A stretch of 64,000 nt of DNA, taken from contig NZ_JMPP01000067.1 in the NCBI RefSeq assembly GCF_000735435.1, positions 186,001-250,000 on the forward strand, read 5' to 3'. Source of the stretch: Klebsiella planticola ATCC 33531 (GTDB lineage: Bacteria; Pseudomonadota; Gammaproteobacteria; Enterobacterales; Enterobacteriaceae). Below the pieces are notes generated by a model that was not told the origin of the DNA, ran no database searches, and worked only from the letters and a program-made list of their open reading frames with translations. A program made the position numbers and the translations under genes. Position 1 is the first letter of the stretch, and every line of letters begins with the position of its first letter. Of the stretch, positions 10,106 through 20,608 are shown piece by piece.

Positions 10106-13100
10106 AAATTCTGAGTTTGCGCCTGAAAAATATCAACTCGTTAAAAGGCGAATGGAAAATCGACTTCACCGCAGAACCGTTCGCCAGCAACGGGCTGTTT
10201 GCCATCACCGGCCCCACCGGCGCCGGGAAAACCACTCTGCTGGACGCTATCTGCCTCGCGCTGTATCACGAAACGCCGCGTCTGAGCAGCGTCTCGCAAT
10301 CGCAAAACGATCTGATGACCCGCGATACCGCCGAATGTCTGGCGGAAGTGGAATTTGAGGTCAAAGGGACCGCCTATCGCGCCTTCTGGAGCCAGAACCG
10401 CGCCCGCAATCAGCCGGAGGGCAACCTGCAGGCCCCGCGCGTTGAACTGGCGCGCTGCGACGATGGGCAGATCCTCGCCGATAAAGTCAAAGATAAGCTC
10501 GAACTTACCGCTTCGCTCACCGGACTGGATTACGGTCGCTTTACCCGCTCAATGCTGCTTTCGCAAGGCCAGTTCGCCGCGTTCCTCAATGCCAAACCGA
10601 AAGAACGCGCTGAGCTGCTGGAAGAGCTGACCGGCACCGAAATCTACGGTCAAATTTCAGCACAGGTGTTTGAAAAGCATAAACTTGCCCGCAATGAACT
10701 GGAGAAACTTCAGGCCCAGGCGTCCGGCGTTCTGCTGCTGAGCGATGAGCAACAGCAGGCGTTACAGCAAAGTTTGCAAGCACTTACTGATGAAGAGCGT
10801 CTACAGCTCGCTGAGCAAACCCGCCTGCAGGCGACGCAGCAGTGGCTGCTGCGCCAGCAGGAGCTCAGCGCGGAAGCCTCGCAGTCGCAGATCCGGCTAC
10901 AGGAGGCGCAGCAGGCGCTGGATCAGGCCCAGCCGCAGCTCGCGGCGCTGCTCAACGCGCAGCCGGCAGAGCAGCTGCGTCCGCTGTGGACCCGGCAGCA
11001 GGAGCAAAGCGCCGAGCTGGCGCAAACCCACCGCCAGGTGGAGGAAGTGAATACTCGCTTACAGGACAGGCTGCGGCTGCGCGCCGGGATTCGCCTTGCC
11101 GCCAGCCGGCAGATGACGCGCTTACAGGATACCCATCACGCCCTCAACCTGTGGCTTAAAGAACACGATAGCTATCGCCAGTGGGGAAACTCGCTGGCGG
11201 GCTGGCGGGCCGTCTTCCAGCAGCAGGCGCGCGATGCCCAACAGCAGAACGCCGTGCAGCAGAGCCTGGCGGAAACCACTCGCAAGCTTTCGGAGCTGCC
11301 GCCTGCGGCGCTGACGCTGGATGCCGACCAGGTTACCGCCAGCCTGGCGCAGCACGCCGCCGCTCGCCCGCTGCGCCAGCAGCTTTCAACGCTGCACAGT
11401 CGCCTGTTGCCGCTTCGTCAGCGTCAGCAGCAGTTGCAAACCGCGGAGCAGGCTCGCCGCGAGGAGCAGGAAAAGCTGGAAACAACCCTGGCCCAGCGCC
11501 GGCTGGCATACAAAGAAAAACATCAGCAATTCAGCGATGTGAAGGCTATTTGTGAGCTGGAAGCGCGCATTGTCGGGCTGGAGGAAGAGCGCGCTCGCCT
11601 GCAGCCCGGGAGCCCTTGTCCACTGTGCGGTTCCAGCGAACACCCGGCGGTCGCGCAATACCGGGCGCTGGAACCCGGCGTGAATCAGGCCCGCCGGGAT
11701 AGTCTGGAGCGTGAAGTCAAACAGCTGACGGAAGAAGGCGCCCAGCTACGCGGTCAGCTTGAGGCACTGCTTAAACAACAGGTTAAAGAGAAAGAAGAGC
11801 TGGACTCACTCCTCCAGCAGGAGCAAGCGCTCACCTCGCAATGGCAGACAACCGTCAGCGGACTCCATTGCGAACTGCAGCCGCAGGATGATATTCCCGG
11901 CTGGCTGGCGGCCCAGCAGGAGAGCGAACAGCAGCTGTATCAGCACCAGCAGCGACTGGCCTGGCAGGCCCAGCAGCAGGCGGGCGAGCAACAGCTCAGG
12001 CAGCTCCAGCAGGAGCAGGAACAACGGCGCGCGCAGCTGGAGGCGGAACTCTCGCCCTTCGCGCTCAGCGTTCCGCAGGCCGATCGGACGGCGGAGTGGC
12101 TGGCGCAGCGGGAAGCAGAGAGCCGCCTGTGGCAGGAAAAACAGAATCAATTTGTTGCGCTTCAGGATCAGCTTCAACAGCTGACGCCGCTGCTGGATAC
12201 GCTTCCGCAGACAGAGCCGGAGTCCCTTCCGCCAACGGACGAGATAGCCGATCCGGCGCCGCTGACGGGCTGGCGTCAGGTGCACGACGACTGTCTGGCA
12301 TTGCAAAGCCAGTGGCGGACGCTGAGCCAGCAGGAGAGCCAGCAGCAGGAAGCGCTGCGGGAGACGCAAACCCGGTTCGCTGCCGCACTCTCCAGCAGCC
12401 CGTTTGCCGACCAGCAGGCCTTTCTCGCTGCCATGCTCGACGAAGAGACGCGCCAGCGGCTGGAGCGGCTTAAACAGACGCTGGAAAATGCGGTACAGCA
12501 AAATAACGCCCTGGCGCTGCGCGCCCGCGATGCGCTTGCCCGGCATCAGCAGCAACCGCCGGCAGACGTCGACCTCACCCAACCGCTGGAGCAGGTCCAG
12601 GCCCGTCTGCTCCAGCTGGCGCCGCAGCTGCGGGAAAACAGCGCCCGCCAGGGAGAGATCCGCCAACAGCTGAAACAGAACGCCGGGAACCAGCAACGCC
12701 AGCAGACATTACATCAGGAGATCGCGCTGGCCGGGCAGCAGCTCGAGGACTGGGCATGGCTTAATGCGCTGATCGGTTCTAAAGAGGGCGATAAGTTCCG
12801 TAAATTCGCCCAGGGGCTAACGCTGGATAACCTGGTCTGGCTGGCGAACCATCAGCTCAATCGCCTGCACGGGCGCTACCAGCTTCAGCGCAAGGCCAGC
12901 GAAGCACTGGAGCTGGAAGTGGTTGATACCTGGCAGGCGGATGCGGTACGCGATACCCGAACCCTCTCCGGCGGTGAAAGCTTCCTTGTCAGCCTGGCGC
13001 TGGCGCTGGCGCTGTCCGATCTGGTGAGCCACAAAACGCGCATCGATTCACTGTTTCTTGATGAAGGGTTCGGCACGCTCGATAGCGAAACGCTCGATAC

Positions 13101-13260
13101 TGCGCTGGATGCGCTCGACGCCCTGAATGCCAGCGGCAAGGTGATCGGCGTGATAAGCCACGTTGAAGCAATGAAAGAACGGATTCCGGTGCAGATCAAA
13201 GTTAAGAAAATCAACGGCCTTGGCTACAGCCGGCTGGATAAAATGTTTTCCGTCGAGTAA
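10102..13260 (+). CDS. sbcC: Nuclease SbcCD subunit C
   Basis: SbcC is the SMC/Rad50-like ATPase of the SbcCD nuclease. It has 1052 residues (E. coli 1048). The Walker [10 protein letters not shown] is near residue 40. Long Gln/Glu/Ala-rich coiled coils run from about 180 to 500 and 530 to 850, with the zinc hook CPLCG (C506 and C509) at the apex. The signature LSGGES and Walker [13 protein letters not shown] are near the C-terminus. Translation starts at GTG 10102, overlapping the sbcD stop by four bases. In E. coli araJ lies downstream; here a DUF4406 gene takes that place. Confidence 0.97.
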   Translation: MKILSLRLKNINSLKGEWKIDFTAEPFASNGLFAITGPTGAGKTTLLDAICLALYHETPRLSSVSQSQNDLMTRDTAECLAEVEFEVKGTAYRAFWSQNRARNQPEGNLQAPRVELARCDDGQILADKVKDKLELTASLTGLDYGRFTRSMLLSQGQFAAFLNAKPKERAELLEELTGTEIYGQISAQVFEKHKLARNELEKLQAQASGVLLLSDEQQQALQQSLQALTDEERLQLAEQTRLQATQQWLLRQQELSAEASQSQIRLQEAQQALDQAQPQLAALLNAQPAEQLRPLWTRQQEQSAELAQTHRQVEEVNTRLQDRLRLRAGIRLAASRQMTRLQDTHHALNLWLKEHDSYRQWGNSLAGWRAVFQQQARDAQQQNAVQQSLAETTRKLSELPPAALTLDADQVTASLAQHAAARPLRQQLSTLHSRLLPLRQRQQQLQTAEQARREEQEKLETTLAQRRLAYKEKHQQFSDVKAICELEARIVGLEEERARLQPGSPCPLCGSSEHPAVAQYRALEPGVNQARRDSLEREVKQLTEEGAQLRGQLEALLKQQVKEKEELDSLLQQEQALTSQWQTTVSGLHCELQPQDDIPGWLAAQQESEQQLYQHQQRLAWQAQQQAGEQQLRQLQQEQEQRRAQLEAELSPFALSVPQADRTAEWLAQREAESRLWQEKQNQFVALQDQLQQLTPLLDTLPQTEPESLPPTDEIADPAPLTGWRQVHDDCLALQSQWRTLSQQESQQQEALRETQTRFAAALSSSPFADQQAFLAAMLDEETRQRLERLKQTLENAVQQNNALALRARDALARHQQQPPADVDLTQPLEQVQARLLQLAPQLRENSARQGEIRQQLKQNAGNQQRQQTLHQEIALAGQQLEDWAWLNALIGSKEGDKFRKFAQGLTLDNLVWLANHQLNRLHGRYQLQRKASEALELEVVDTWQADAVRDTRTLSGGESFLVSLALALALSDLVSHKTRIDSLFLDEGFGTLDSETLDTALDALDALNASGKVIGVISHVEAMKERIPVQIKVKKINGLGYSRLDKMFSVE

Positions 13261-13585
13261 CCCCCGGCGATTCCTCCGCTGAAGACCTTTCCCTTAGGGG
13301 AAAGGTCGTATTTCCCCCGGCGCATTATTCCTGCCGCCACTTCACGAATTATCTTGATCATGCACGAATATGCATGTTAATTTCATCTCTCTTTCCTTAA
13401 TGAGAACAAACAGGCATAGACATGACATTTCAGGCACCCAAAAGCGGAAAAATCGATTAACACCGTCATTCGTGCACAAACGCGCAGATCAACATACCCG
13501 ACAGGTACGCGCCAGGTAAAAGCGCCTTTCCGGATATCCATCGGGTTTCCCGTCTTCCCGCTCATATATTAAGAAGGTCTTAGAG
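13261..13585. other. sbcC to DUF4406 intergenic region
   Basis: This gap of 325 bases stands where E. coli has araJ; no araJ coding remnant is visible. It starts with the sbcC terminator hairpin. Around 13360-13376 lies the near-palindrome CATGCACGAATATGCATG, a possible operator for the downstream gene, with AT-rich DNA after it. A minus-strand ORF at 13383-13565 lacks a ribosome site and looks spurious. Confidence 0.4.
13284..13313 (+). terminator. Probable terminator of sbcDC
   Basis: A perfect 10-bp stem (GACCTTTCCC with GGGAAAGGTC) with a TTAG loop lies 23 bases past the sbcC stop. It is followed by GTATTT, a short and imperfect U tract. Confidence 0.7.
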
Positions 13586-13948
13586 ATGAAAAGTTGTCTT
13601 ATTCTGGTTGCGGGCCCCGTCCGCAGCGGTACCAATAATCACCCGGAACTGATTGCTGCCAACCTGGACGCCATGGCACAGGTTGCGCTGAGTATTTATC
13701 GTAAAGGGCATATTCCTGTTATTGGCGAGTGGCTCGCTTTACCTATTGCCAAAGCCGCAGGTTCAAAAGAAACAGGCGATCCGATCAGCGAAGAGTTTTT
13801 ATATCCCGTCGCGCATCGTTTGATTAGCCGCTGCGACGCGATTTTGCGTATACCGGGGGAGTCCCGGGGTGCCGATCTTGATGTCGAGGAAGGGAAAAAA
13901 AGGGGACTGCCGATTTATTATCGCCTCGACGAGATCCCCGTTCTGTAA
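13586..13948 (+). CDS. DUF4406 / nucleoside 2-deoxyribosyltransferase-like protein
   Basis: A soluble protein of 120 residues with the small Rossmann-like fold pattern of the DUF4406/deoxyribosyltransferase-like group. It has an N-terminal LILVAGPVRSG strand-loop, a GHIPVIGEW segment near residue 45, and the C-terminal signature RCDAILRIPGESRGADLD followed by a helix and an IYY strand. AAGAAGG about 8 bases upstream supports the ATG at 13586. It sits alone between sbcC and the convergent mak, where E. coli has araJ. Base composition looks slightly less GC-rich than its neighbours. The substrate is unknown; a role in nucleotide or nucleoside salvage is only suggested by the fold. Confidence 0.75.
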   Translation: MKSCLILVAGPVRSGTNNHPELIAANLDAMAQVALSIYRKGHIPVIGEWLALPIAKAAGSKETGDPISEEFLYPVAHRLISRCDAILRIPGESRGADLDVEEGKKRGLPIYYRLDEIPVL

Positions 13949-13994
13949 TTCCCCCCGTTGCACCTGCTGAGCAGGGCAACGGGGTCACGCTGCT

Positions 13995-14900
13995 TTACAG
14001 CGGCCACAGCCAGGCCGCGCCGCGCACGCCGCTGGAATCGCCGTGTACGGCTTTTCGAATCGGCGTCTCGCACTCCCCGCCGAATACCCATGGTTTCACC
14101 AGCTCAGGCACCGTCTGGTAGAGGCGTTCAACGTTGCTCATGCCGCCGCCGAGGACTATCACATCCGGATCGAGGATATTGACCACGTGGGCCAGCGACT
14201 TCGCCAGACGCATCTCGTAGCGCTTCAGCGCCTGTTCGGCCAACGGATCCTGCTCGCCAACCCGCTGCATAATCGCATTGCCCGTTAGCGACTGGCCGCT
14301 CAGACGCTGGTAATCCGTGGCAAAACCGGTACCGGAGATAAAGGTTTCGATACATCCCTGCTTACCGCAATAGCACGGCACTTCGGCGCGATAGCGCAGT
14401 TCATCCTCATCCATCCACGGTAGCGGGTTATGCCCCCACTCCCCGGCGGTACCGTTGCCGCCAATGTGGGAACGGCCATTTATCGCCACTCCCGCGCCGC
14501 ATCCGGTGCCGATAATCACCGCAAACACGGTCTGCGCCCCGGCGGCGGCGCCGTCTACCGCTTCGGAAACCGCCAGGCAGTTGGCATCATTCGCCAGGCG
14601 TACTTCGCGATTTAAGCGCTGGCTCAGATCGTTATCAAACGGCTGACCGTTGAGCCAGGTAGAATTGGCATTTTTCACTACCCCGGTATAGGGTGAAATC
14701 GACCCCGGGATCCCGACGCCAACGCTGCCGCGCTGCCCGGTGGCCTGCTCCGCCATCCCGACCAGCGTCGCGATATTCTCTATCGTTTGCCGGTAATCCT
14801 CTCGTGGAGTCGGCAAACGGTGGCGAAATAACTGCTCTCCCTGGTCACTCAGAGCAATGACTTCTGTTTTTGTGCCGCCCAGATCAATACCAATACGCAC
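13995..14900 (-). CDS. mak: Fructokinase Mak (ROK family)
   Basis: A cytoplasmic ROK-family sugar kinase that phosphorylates fructose (also mannose) with ATP. It has 301 residues, matching E. coli Mak (YajF). The N-terminal phosphate-binding loop IDLGGTKTE is at residues 4-12. The catalytic region includes ANDANCLA, and the ROK zinc-binding motif is GEWGHNP followed by [10 protein letters not shown]. Translation starts at GTG 14900; the longer in-frame ORF adds non-conserved residues. It is divergent from rdgC, with 91 bases between the starts. Confidence 0.95.
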   Translation of the reverse strand: MRIGIDLGGTKTEVIALSDQGEQLFRHRLPTPREDYRQTIENIATLVGMAEQATGQRGSVGVGIPGSISPYTGVVKNANSTWLNGQPFDNDLSQRLNREVRLANDANCLAVSEAVDGAAAGAQTVFAVIIGTGCGAGVAINGRSHIGGNGTAGEWGHNPLPWMDEDELRYRAEVPCYCGKQGCIETFISGTGFATDYQRLSGQSLTGNAIMQRVGEQDPLAEQALKRYEMRLAKSLAHVVNILDPDVIVLGGGMSNVERLYQTVPELVKPWVFGGECETPIRKAVHGDSSGVRGAAWLWPL

Positions 14901-14991
14901 TGTAAGCTCCTCTCCCCGATTAACAATGCAAGCATAGCGACAATTCGCTATCATGCCCGCTGGATTTAACGACAACGCCGTGGAAATTATC

Positions 14992-15903
14992 ATGCTGTGG
15001 TTCAAAAATTTAATGGTTTACCGTCTCAGCCGCGAGATTTCATTGCGTGCCGAGGAGATGGAAAAACAGCTGGCCGGGCTGACATTTACCCCTTGTGGTA
15101 GCCAGGATATGGCGAAGACCGGCTGGGTATCGCCGATGGATTCGCACAGCGATGCGCTGACGCATACCGCAAATGGCCAGATCGTGATCTGCGCACGCAA
15201 AGAAGAGAAGATCCTGCCGTCACCGGTGATCAAACAGGCGCTGGAGGCGAAGATCCTCAAGCTGGAAGCCGATCAGGGCCGTAAGCTGAAAAAAACCGAG
15301 AAAGATTCGCTGAAAGACGAAGTGTTGCACTCGCTGCTGCCGCGCGCCTTCAGCCGTTTCAGCCAGACAATGATGTGGATCGACACCGTCAACGGGCTGA
15401 TCATGGTCGACTGCGCCAGCGCCAAGAAAGCGGAAGATACGCTGGCGCTGCTGCGTAAAACCTTAGGTTCTCTGCCGGTCGTTCCGCTGGCGCTGGAAAA
15501 CCCGATCGAGCTGACGTTGACCGAATGGGTCCGCTCCGGGACCGTTGCTCAAGGTTTCCAGCTGCTGGATGAAGCCGAACTGAAAGCCATGCTTGAAGAC
15601 GGCGGCGTCATTCGGGCGAAGAAACAGGATCTGGTCAGCGATGAAATCGCCGTGCATATTGAAGCCGGGAAAGTCGTGACCAAACTGGCGCTCGACTGGC
15701 AGCAGCGTATTCAGTTCCTGATGTGCGATGATGGTTCAATCAAACGTCTGAAGTTCTGCGACGAACTGCGTGACCAGAATGAAGATATTGACCGGGAAGA
15801 TTTCGCTCAGCGTTTTGACGCCGACTTTATTCTGATGACCGGCGAACTGGCGGCATTGATTCAGAATCTGGTGGAAGCTCTGGGCGGAGAAGCACAGCGC
15901 TAA
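14992..15903 (+). CDS. rdgC: Recombination-associated protein RdgC
   Basis: RdgC is a nucleoid-associated, ring-forming DNA-binding protein that inhibits RecA-promoted strand exchange. The 303 residues match E. coli RdgC throughout, with the canonical start [16 protein letters not shown]. The ATG at 14992 is used rather than the upstream in-frame ATG at 14953. The conserved internal block [18 protein letters not shown] is intact. It is monocistronic, divergent from mak and convergent with ppnP. Confidence 0.97.
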   Translation: MLWFKNLMVYRLSREISLRAEEMEKQLAGLTFTPCGSQDMAKTGWVSPMDSHSDALTHTANGQIVICARKEEKILPSPVIKQALEAKILKLEADQGRKLKKTEKDSLKDEVLHSLLPRAFSRFSQTMMWIDTVNGLIMVDCASAKKAEDTLALLRKTLGSLPVVPLALENPIELTLTEWVRSGTVAQGFQLLDEAELKAMLEDGGVIRAKKQDLVSDEIAVHIEAGKVVTKLALDWQQRIQFLMCDDGSIKRLKFCDELRDQNEDIDREDFAQRFDADFILMTGELAALIQNLVEALGGEAQR

Positions 15904-15938
15904 TCAGCGCCGGGTGCGCCCGACAAAGCGGGCAACAT

Positions 15939-15962
15939 GCCTTCCTGCCGCAGCAGGAAGGC
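15939..15962. terminator. Hairpin between convergent rdgC and ppnP
   Basis: A perfect 10-bp stem (GCCTTCCTGC with GCAGGAAGGC) with a 4-base loop lies in the 65-base gap between two converging genes and may end both transcripts. Neither strand has a good U tract. Confidence 0.55.
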
Positions 15963-15968
15963 AATGAA

Positions 15969-16322
<354 letters not shown>

Positions 16323-16340
16323 TTAATCTATCGGACCATG

Positions 16341-17018
16341 TTAAACTAATAGTTCTGCAGCCAACCGGGAAACCAGCACATTTGACAGCAGAACCGGCAC
16401 ATCCAGCGCTTTTTGCAATACGTCGCGATGATGCTGGTGGTAACCCAGGCAGTCCAGCACCAGCACATCGGCGCCCTGCTCCAGAAGCGCCCGTCCGGCG
16501 CTCAATAAATCACTATCGCTGCCGCTTATCGGGTTGGCTAACGCATAGTAAGGCGCGTTATCTAACGAAAGCCACTTTTGCCGCTGCATGGGCAGCACCT
16601 CCTCAACGGGAACGATAACCCCGACCTGATGACCGTCAACAATCGACGCCACCAGCGGCGGAATAATCCGCTGCGGCTCCAGTAAAATGGCATTGCGCGC
16701 CGTGAGGCCGCTGAGCATTTCGGAACTCAAAAACAGAATGACATCATATTCTTGCCTGTCGAGCATCGCGATAATATGCTTTAAATCACGCTCGACCTTC
16801 TGGCGCGAAACCTCGGCCGGCTGGTTGTCATTCAATAACGTCAGCAGGCATTCATCGCCGGAATCAACAGCATAATCTTCCATAACGTCTTCACGCGTCA
16901 TTTTGCCTAACAGGCTAATATGAGTGATCTGCTCTTCCCTGATATGTTCGGTTAAAAGCGGCAAAACTTCAGCCACCGGTACCACGCCAACGGTTAAAAT
17001 TGCCATCGTTGTACTCAT
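16341..17018 (-). CDS. aroM: AroM family protein
   Basis: A soluble protein of 225 residues matching E. coli AroM, whose biochemical role is still undefined. The sequence has repeated Rossmann-like strands ([19 protein letters not shown]), and its fold is related to the Asp/Glu racemase group. It is the last gene of the aroL-yaiA-aroM order, which in E. coli is one TyrR-controlled operon. Here 251 bases with several hairpins separate it from yaiA, so it could have its own promoter or be attenuated. Confidence 0.93.
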   Translation of the reverse strand: MSTTMAILTVGVVPVAEVLPLLTEHIREEQITHISLLGKMTREDVMEDYAVDSGDECLLTLLNDNQPAEVSRQKVERDLKHIIAMLDRQEYDVILFLSSEMLSGLTARNAILLEPQRIIPPLVASIVDGHQVGVIVPVEEVLPMQRQKWLSLDNAPYYALANPISGSDSDLLSAGRALLEQGADVLVLDCLGYHQHHRDVLQKALDVPVLLSNVLVSRLAAELLV

Positions 17019-17227
17019 ATCACGTACCTTTTCACTACCACTGCTTCAGCACAGGCTTACTGCACACCACTTCGCCCCCCTGTTGACTAAAAATCAACCG
17101 TCCAGAAGCGTAGCAGCTTACCGCCGCCGTTGAATGTAAAGATTGATGTGACCTCAGGCGCGTGCCTGAAAAATCCGTACCTTAGGGAATCATCAGCAGG
17201 GCTGATGAATTAAAAATGTGATGGAGG

Positions 17228-17260
17228 CCCGGTATTACTCTGCGTAAAGAGAATTCCGGG
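17228..17260 (-). terminator. Hairpin between yaiA and aroM
   Basis: On the minus strand an imperfect stem of about 13 pairs (CCCGGAATTCTCT against AGAGTAATACCGGG) encloses a 6-base loop just after the yaiA stop. TTTTT follows only some 12 bases later. It could reduce read-through into aroM rather than terminate fully. Two shorter hairpins follow at 17190-17208 and about 17155-17170. Confidence 0.5.
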
Positions 17261-17269
17261 CGGGCGAGA

Positions 17270-17461
17270 TTATGATTTATCCGGGTCTTCGTAGCGCTGT
17301 TTCGCGTCCAGCGCTTCCTGCTCGGTGGGGTGTTCACTGATCAGTGAATCGGGCGTCGGGAAATCGGCACGCAGCTGATACCAGGTCTCCCCCTGACCTG
17401 CGGGCCCTTTCGCAACGGCAACGATACGCGCTTCTCTCGGATATGGAGGTTGGGTTGGCAT
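17270..17461 (-). CDS. yaiA: YaiA family protein
   Basis: A small soluble protein of 63 residues, the length of E. coli YaiA, beginning [19 protein letters not shown]. The [11 protein letters not shown] and [14 protein letters not shown] blocks are conserved. Its function is unknown. It lies 97 bases downstream of aroL in the aroL-yaiA-aroM arrangement, so co-regulation with shikimate kinase is expected. Confidence 0.93.
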   Translation of the reverse strand: MPTQPPYPREARIVAVAKGPAGQGETWYQLRADFPTPDSLISEHPTEQEALDAKQRYEDPDKS

Positions 17462-17558
17462 AGCTCTTCCTTCTTCGGCGATCAGAGCTATTAAGTATAG
17501 GGGCCCCTGCGTCGTTTACCGTCAGTAAAGTCTTAACTCGCCGCGCGGCCGGCTACCC

Positions 17559-18116
17559 TTACTCCCTTGCGGTCTCGGCGCATTGAGCCTCTTGCGGCGC
17601 AGAGACATTCTGCAACGTCGCCAGAATTTGTCCGACGACGTCATCCGGCGTCGCGGTGGCATCGATAATATGATGCGCGGTTGCGCGATACAGCGCTTCC
17701 CGCTGCGCCAGCACTTCGCCGACTTCATCGCGTACCGGTTTGCCGGTCAGCGTCGGCCGCTGCTCGGTTTTCGGATACGCTTCAAGGCGGGCGATCAGCG
17801 CCGAAACCGGCACCTGCAGGTAAATTACCACGCCGTTTTCGCGCATGAACTGGCGGTTAACTTCAGCCAGAATAATGCCGCCGCCGGTCGCAACCACCGT
17901 TTCCGGCCGCGTGGCCGCTTTCAGCGCCTCTGACTCCAGCTCACGAAAACGCGCCCAGCCCTCCTGCTCAACAATAGTCGCGACCGTACGCTGCTCGCGC
18001 TCCTGCAGCGCATGATCGGTATCGGTGAACTGGTAATGACGCGCCCGCGCCAGCGCATGGCCGATTGTCGTTTTACCGCAGCCGCGCGGCCCGATGAGAA
18101 AGATTGGCAATGTCAT
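17559..18116 (-). CDS. aroL: Shikimate kinase 2 (AroL)
   Basis: AroL phosphorylates shikimate to shikimate 3-phosphate in aromatic amino-acid synthesis. It has 185 residues (E. coli 174), the excess being a C-terminal tail. Walker [10 protein letters not shown] (9-17), the shikimate-binding D-x-D (DTDHAL) and GGGIIL, and the lid RPTLTGKP are present. The ATG at 18116 was chosen because it places the P-loop as in E. coli; an in-frame upstream ATG at 18197 is unlikely. A TyrR-box-like site about 90 bases upstream suggests tyrosine control. Confidence 0.95.
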   Translation of the reverse strand: MTLPIFLIGPRGCGKTTIGHALARARHYQFTDTDHALQEREQRTVATIVEQEGWARFRELESEALKAATRPETVVATGGGIILAEVNRQFMRENGVVIYLQVPVSALIARLEAYPKTEQRPTLTGKPVRDEVGEVLAQREALYRATAHHIIDATATPDDVVGQILATLQNVSAPQEAQCAETARE

Positions 18117-18201
18117 TACCGAAGACCCCCTGGTTCCGCATATCGCGGGAAAATGAATACGAAGAGTAAGCAATGGCACCGGCAAAATCGCCGGCAATGA
18201 T

Positions 18202-18219
18202 CGTAAAACAAACGTTACA
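18202..18219 (-). promoter_or_regulatory. Candidate TyrR box upstream of aroL
   Basis: CGTAAA, six spacer bases, then GTTACA matches the TyrR consensus TGTAAA-N6-TTTACA at 10 of 12 positions. It lies 86 bases upstream of the aroL start, within the 334-base gap (18117-18450) that separates aroL from the divergent DUF2076 gene. A weaker half-match occurs near 18267. No other feature is evident in that gap. Confidence 0.6.
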
Positions 18220-18450
18220 TCGCTCTAACAAAACCTGTTCACCACAGATGACAAAAGGATTTATCGCGTAAACCTATCATTGCATTAAGTGTTATTCCAG
18301 ATTTACTTATTCAAAAAGGTTATTTTTCAGCCGCTGGCTGGCGTAAACGGTAACACATTTATGCATAGCTTTACGCATCAACATATTTACAACATGGCGC
18401 GTTCAGTCGCACTCTGACGCTAAACGACCAGTATGACAGAGGAAAGTACC

Positions 18451-19152
18451 ATGCAATCTGAAGAACAACGCCTTATTGATGGACTGTTTTCCCGCCTGAA
18501 AGAGGCCGGGACGCAGAGCGCTTCGCGCGATGCCAGCGCCGAGGAGCGGATTGCGCAACACATGAAAGAGCAGCCCGCCGCGCCCTATTACATGGCGCAA
18601 ACGATACTGATCCAGGAAGCCGCCATCAAGCAGCTCAACGATCGTATCCAGGCGCTGGAAAGCCAGGTGACGCAACTACAGGCGGCAAAACCGAGCAGCG
18701 GCGGGTTCCTCTCCGGCTTGTTTGGCGGCGGTCAGAGCCGCGGCTCCGACCCCATTCCCGGGGCCGAACAATATGGCCGCCCTCAGGCCAGCGCGCAACC
18801 GCAGTATGCGCCGCAAATGCCGCAGCAAAACTATGCGCCGCAGGCGGCGCGCAGTGGCGGCGGCTTTATGGCCGGCGCGCTACAAACGGCGGCAGGTGTG
18901 GCAGGCGGCGTGGTGCTGGGCAACATGCTGACCAATATGTTCAGCGGCTCGCATCCACAGGAGATCGTCAATATTATTGAAGAAAAACCGCAGCCTGACC
19001 TTAACCAGACGCAGGAACTGTCCGCCGCAGACGATCCGTTCCGTCAGGACGATAATCAGTTCCTCGCGGATAACAACACCTGGAACTCTGACTTCGACGC
19101 GGGTATGGGTAACGACGACGATTTCGGCGGCGATGACGACAGCTGGGTTTAA
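18451..19152 (+). CDS. DUF2076 family protein
   Basis: A protein of 233 residues with an unusual layout. A helical, partly coiled-coil N-terminus (about 1-80, [16 protein letters not shown] and [16 protein letters not shown]) leads to a Gly/Gln/Pro-rich low-complexity stretch (about 85-140). A short hydrophobic Gly/Ala segment (about 140-165, [16 protein letters not shown]) and a very acidic tail ([12 protein letters not shown]) follow. No signal peptide is visible. GAGGAAAG upstream of ATG 18451 fixes the start. It is inserted between aroL and yaiI relative to E. coli, and its last four bases overlap the convergent yaiI stop. Family function is unknown. Confidence 0.85.
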   Translation: MQSEEQRLIDGLFSRLKEAGTQSASRDASAEERIAQHMKEQPAAPYYMAQTILIQEAAIKQLNDRIQALESQVTQLQAAKPSSGGFLSGLFGGGQSRGSDPIPGAEQYGRPQASAQPQYAPQMPQQNYAPQAARSGGGFMAGALQTAAGVAGGVVLGNMLTNMFSGSHPQEIVNIIEEKPQPDLNQTQELSAADDPFRQDDNQFLADNNTWNSDFDAGMGNDDDFGGDDDSWV

Positions 19153-19607
19153 CCCTGCGGGCGTTTTGTCTCTGACAGCCACTTCTCCAGCGCGGCGGCG
19201 AATTGTTGCCGATCGCGCTGCGACAAACTATCCGGGCCGCCGGTTTGTACGCCGCTGGCCCGCATCGTTTCCATAAAATCACGCATCGTCAGACGTTCGC
19301 GAATGGTCGCATCGCTGTAGCGCTCGCCGCGCGGATTTATGGCTGCAGCGCCCTTGGCCAGAACTTCCGCCGCCAGCGGAATATCGGCGGTAATCACCAG
19401 GTCGCCCGGTTCACAGAGGCGGACGATTTCGTTATCGGCCACATCAAACCCCTGCGGCACGCGCAGCGTGCGGATCACCCGCGATGGCGGCACCCGCAGC
19501 GGCTGGTTGGCAACCAGCGTCAGCGAGGTCTGCGTACGCTCGGCGGCGCGGAATAAAATCTCTTTAATGACGTTCGGACACGCGTCCGCATCAACCCAAA
19601 TAGCCAT
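19149..19607 (-). CDS. yaiI: UPF0178/DUF188 family protein YaiI
   Basis: A protein of 152 residues matching E. coli YaiI. The N-terminus [18 protein letters not shown] with its DADACP motif, and the later ITADIPLA and [12 protein letters not shown] blocks, define the DUF188 family, which resembles PIN-like nuclease folds. The biochemical role is unproven. It is convergent with the DUF2076 gene and divergent from proC. Confidence 0.94.
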   Translation of the reverse strand: MAIWVDADACPNVIKEILFRAAERTQTSLTLVANQPLRVPPSRVIRTLRVPQGFDVADNEIVRLCEPGDLVITADIPLAAEVLAKGAAAINPRGERYSDATIRERLTMRDFMETMRASGVQTGGPDSLSQRDRQQFAAALEKWLSETKRPQG

Positions 19608-19723
19608 TCCGGCTCCTGTCGACGAAAAAGGGAGCCATCATTGTCACCTGCTTTTGTCCCCCGGGGAAGCGCTGGAGTGATAAGCTAGAGAACTCACGAC
19701 AAAATAAGCAAAGGGGAACGGTG

Positions 19724-20533
19724 ATGGAGAAGAAAATTGGCTTTATCGGCTGCGGGAATATGGGTAAGGCCATTCTGGGCGGTCTGATCGCCAGCGGACA
19801 GGTGCAGCCTGGGCAAATTTGGGTCTATACCCCGTCGCCGGACAAAGTGGCGGCCCTGCACGACCAGTACGGCATCAATGCCGCGCAGAGCGCACAGGAA
19901 GTCGCTCAGGTCGCCGATATCATTTTCGGCGCGGTCAAGCCGGGGATCATGATTAAAGTGCTCAGCGAAGTCGCCTCCAGTCTGAATAAAGACTCGCTGG
20001 TTATCTCAATTGCCGCTGGCGTCACCCTCGATCAGCTGGCACGGGCGCTGGGCCACGATCGCAAGATCGTCCGCGCGATGCCGAACACCCCGTCGCTGGT
20101 TAACGCCGGGATGACCTCAGTGACGCCTAACGCGCTGGTGACCAGCGAAGAGGTCGCCGAAACGCTGACGATTTTCCGCTGCTTCGGCCAGGCTGAAATT
20201 ATCGCTGAGCCGATGATCCACCCGGTGGTGGGCGTGAGCGGTTCCGCACCGGCCTACGTCTTCATGTTTATTGAAGCGATGGCGGACGCTGCCGTTCTCG
20301 GCGGTATGCCACGCGCTCAGGCCTACAAATTTGCCGCTCAGGCGGTGATGGGGTCGGCAAAGATGGTGCTGGAAAGCGGGGAACATCCGGGGACGCTGAA
20401 AGATATGGTCTGCTCGCCAGGCGGCACCACCATCGAAGCCGTGCGGGTACTGGAGGAGAAAGGGTTCCGCTCTGCGGTCATCGAGGCCATGGTCAAATGC
20501 ATGGAAAAATCAGAGAAGCTCAGCCGCTCCTGA
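19724..20533 (+). CDS. proC: Pyrroline-5-carboxylate reductase ProC
   Basis: ProC catalyses the last step of proline synthesis, NAD(P)H-dependent reduction of pyrroline-5-carboxylate. The 269 residues match E. coli ProC. The Rossmann motif GFIGCGNMG (6-14), AVKPG, RAMPNTP and the substrate-binding block SPGGTTIEAVRVLEEKGFRS are intact. The ATG at 19724 is preceded by AAGGGGA at a suitable distance; a GTG just before it at 19721 is less likely. A strong intrinsic terminator follows the stop. Confidence 0.98.
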   Translation: MEKKIGFIGCGNMGKAILGGLIASGQVQPGQIWVYTPSPDKVAALHDQYGINAAQSAQEVAQVADIIFGAVKPGIMIKVLSEVASSLNKDSLVISIAAGVTLDQLARALGHDRKIVRAMPNTPSLVNAGMTSVTPNALVTSEEVAETLTIFRCFGQAEIIAEPMIHPVVGVSGSAPAYVFMFIEAMADAAVLGGMPRAQAYKFAAQAVMGSAKMVLESGEHPGTLKDMVCSPGGTTIEAVRVLEEKGFRSAVIEAMVKCMEKSEKLSRS

Positions 20534-20553
20534 TCCCCGCCTCATGTTGATAT

Positions 20554-20581
20554 CGGGTGAGGAGTCTCCTCACCCGTTTTT
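20554..20581 (+). terminator. Intrinsic terminator of proC
   Basis: A perfect 10-bp stem (CGGGTGAGGA with TCCTCACCCG) with a 3-base loop is followed by TTTTT. It lies 21 bases after the proC stop, between the convergent proC and psiF. Confidence 0.92.
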
Positions 20582-20608
20582 ACGCCGTCTGCTTCGACAG
20601 AGGCACGC

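Noticed and set aside
13383-13565. 60-codon minus-strand ORF in the sbcC-DUF4406 gap
   Set aside because: It has no ribosome-binding site, and it covers the presumed promoter of the DUF4406 gene.
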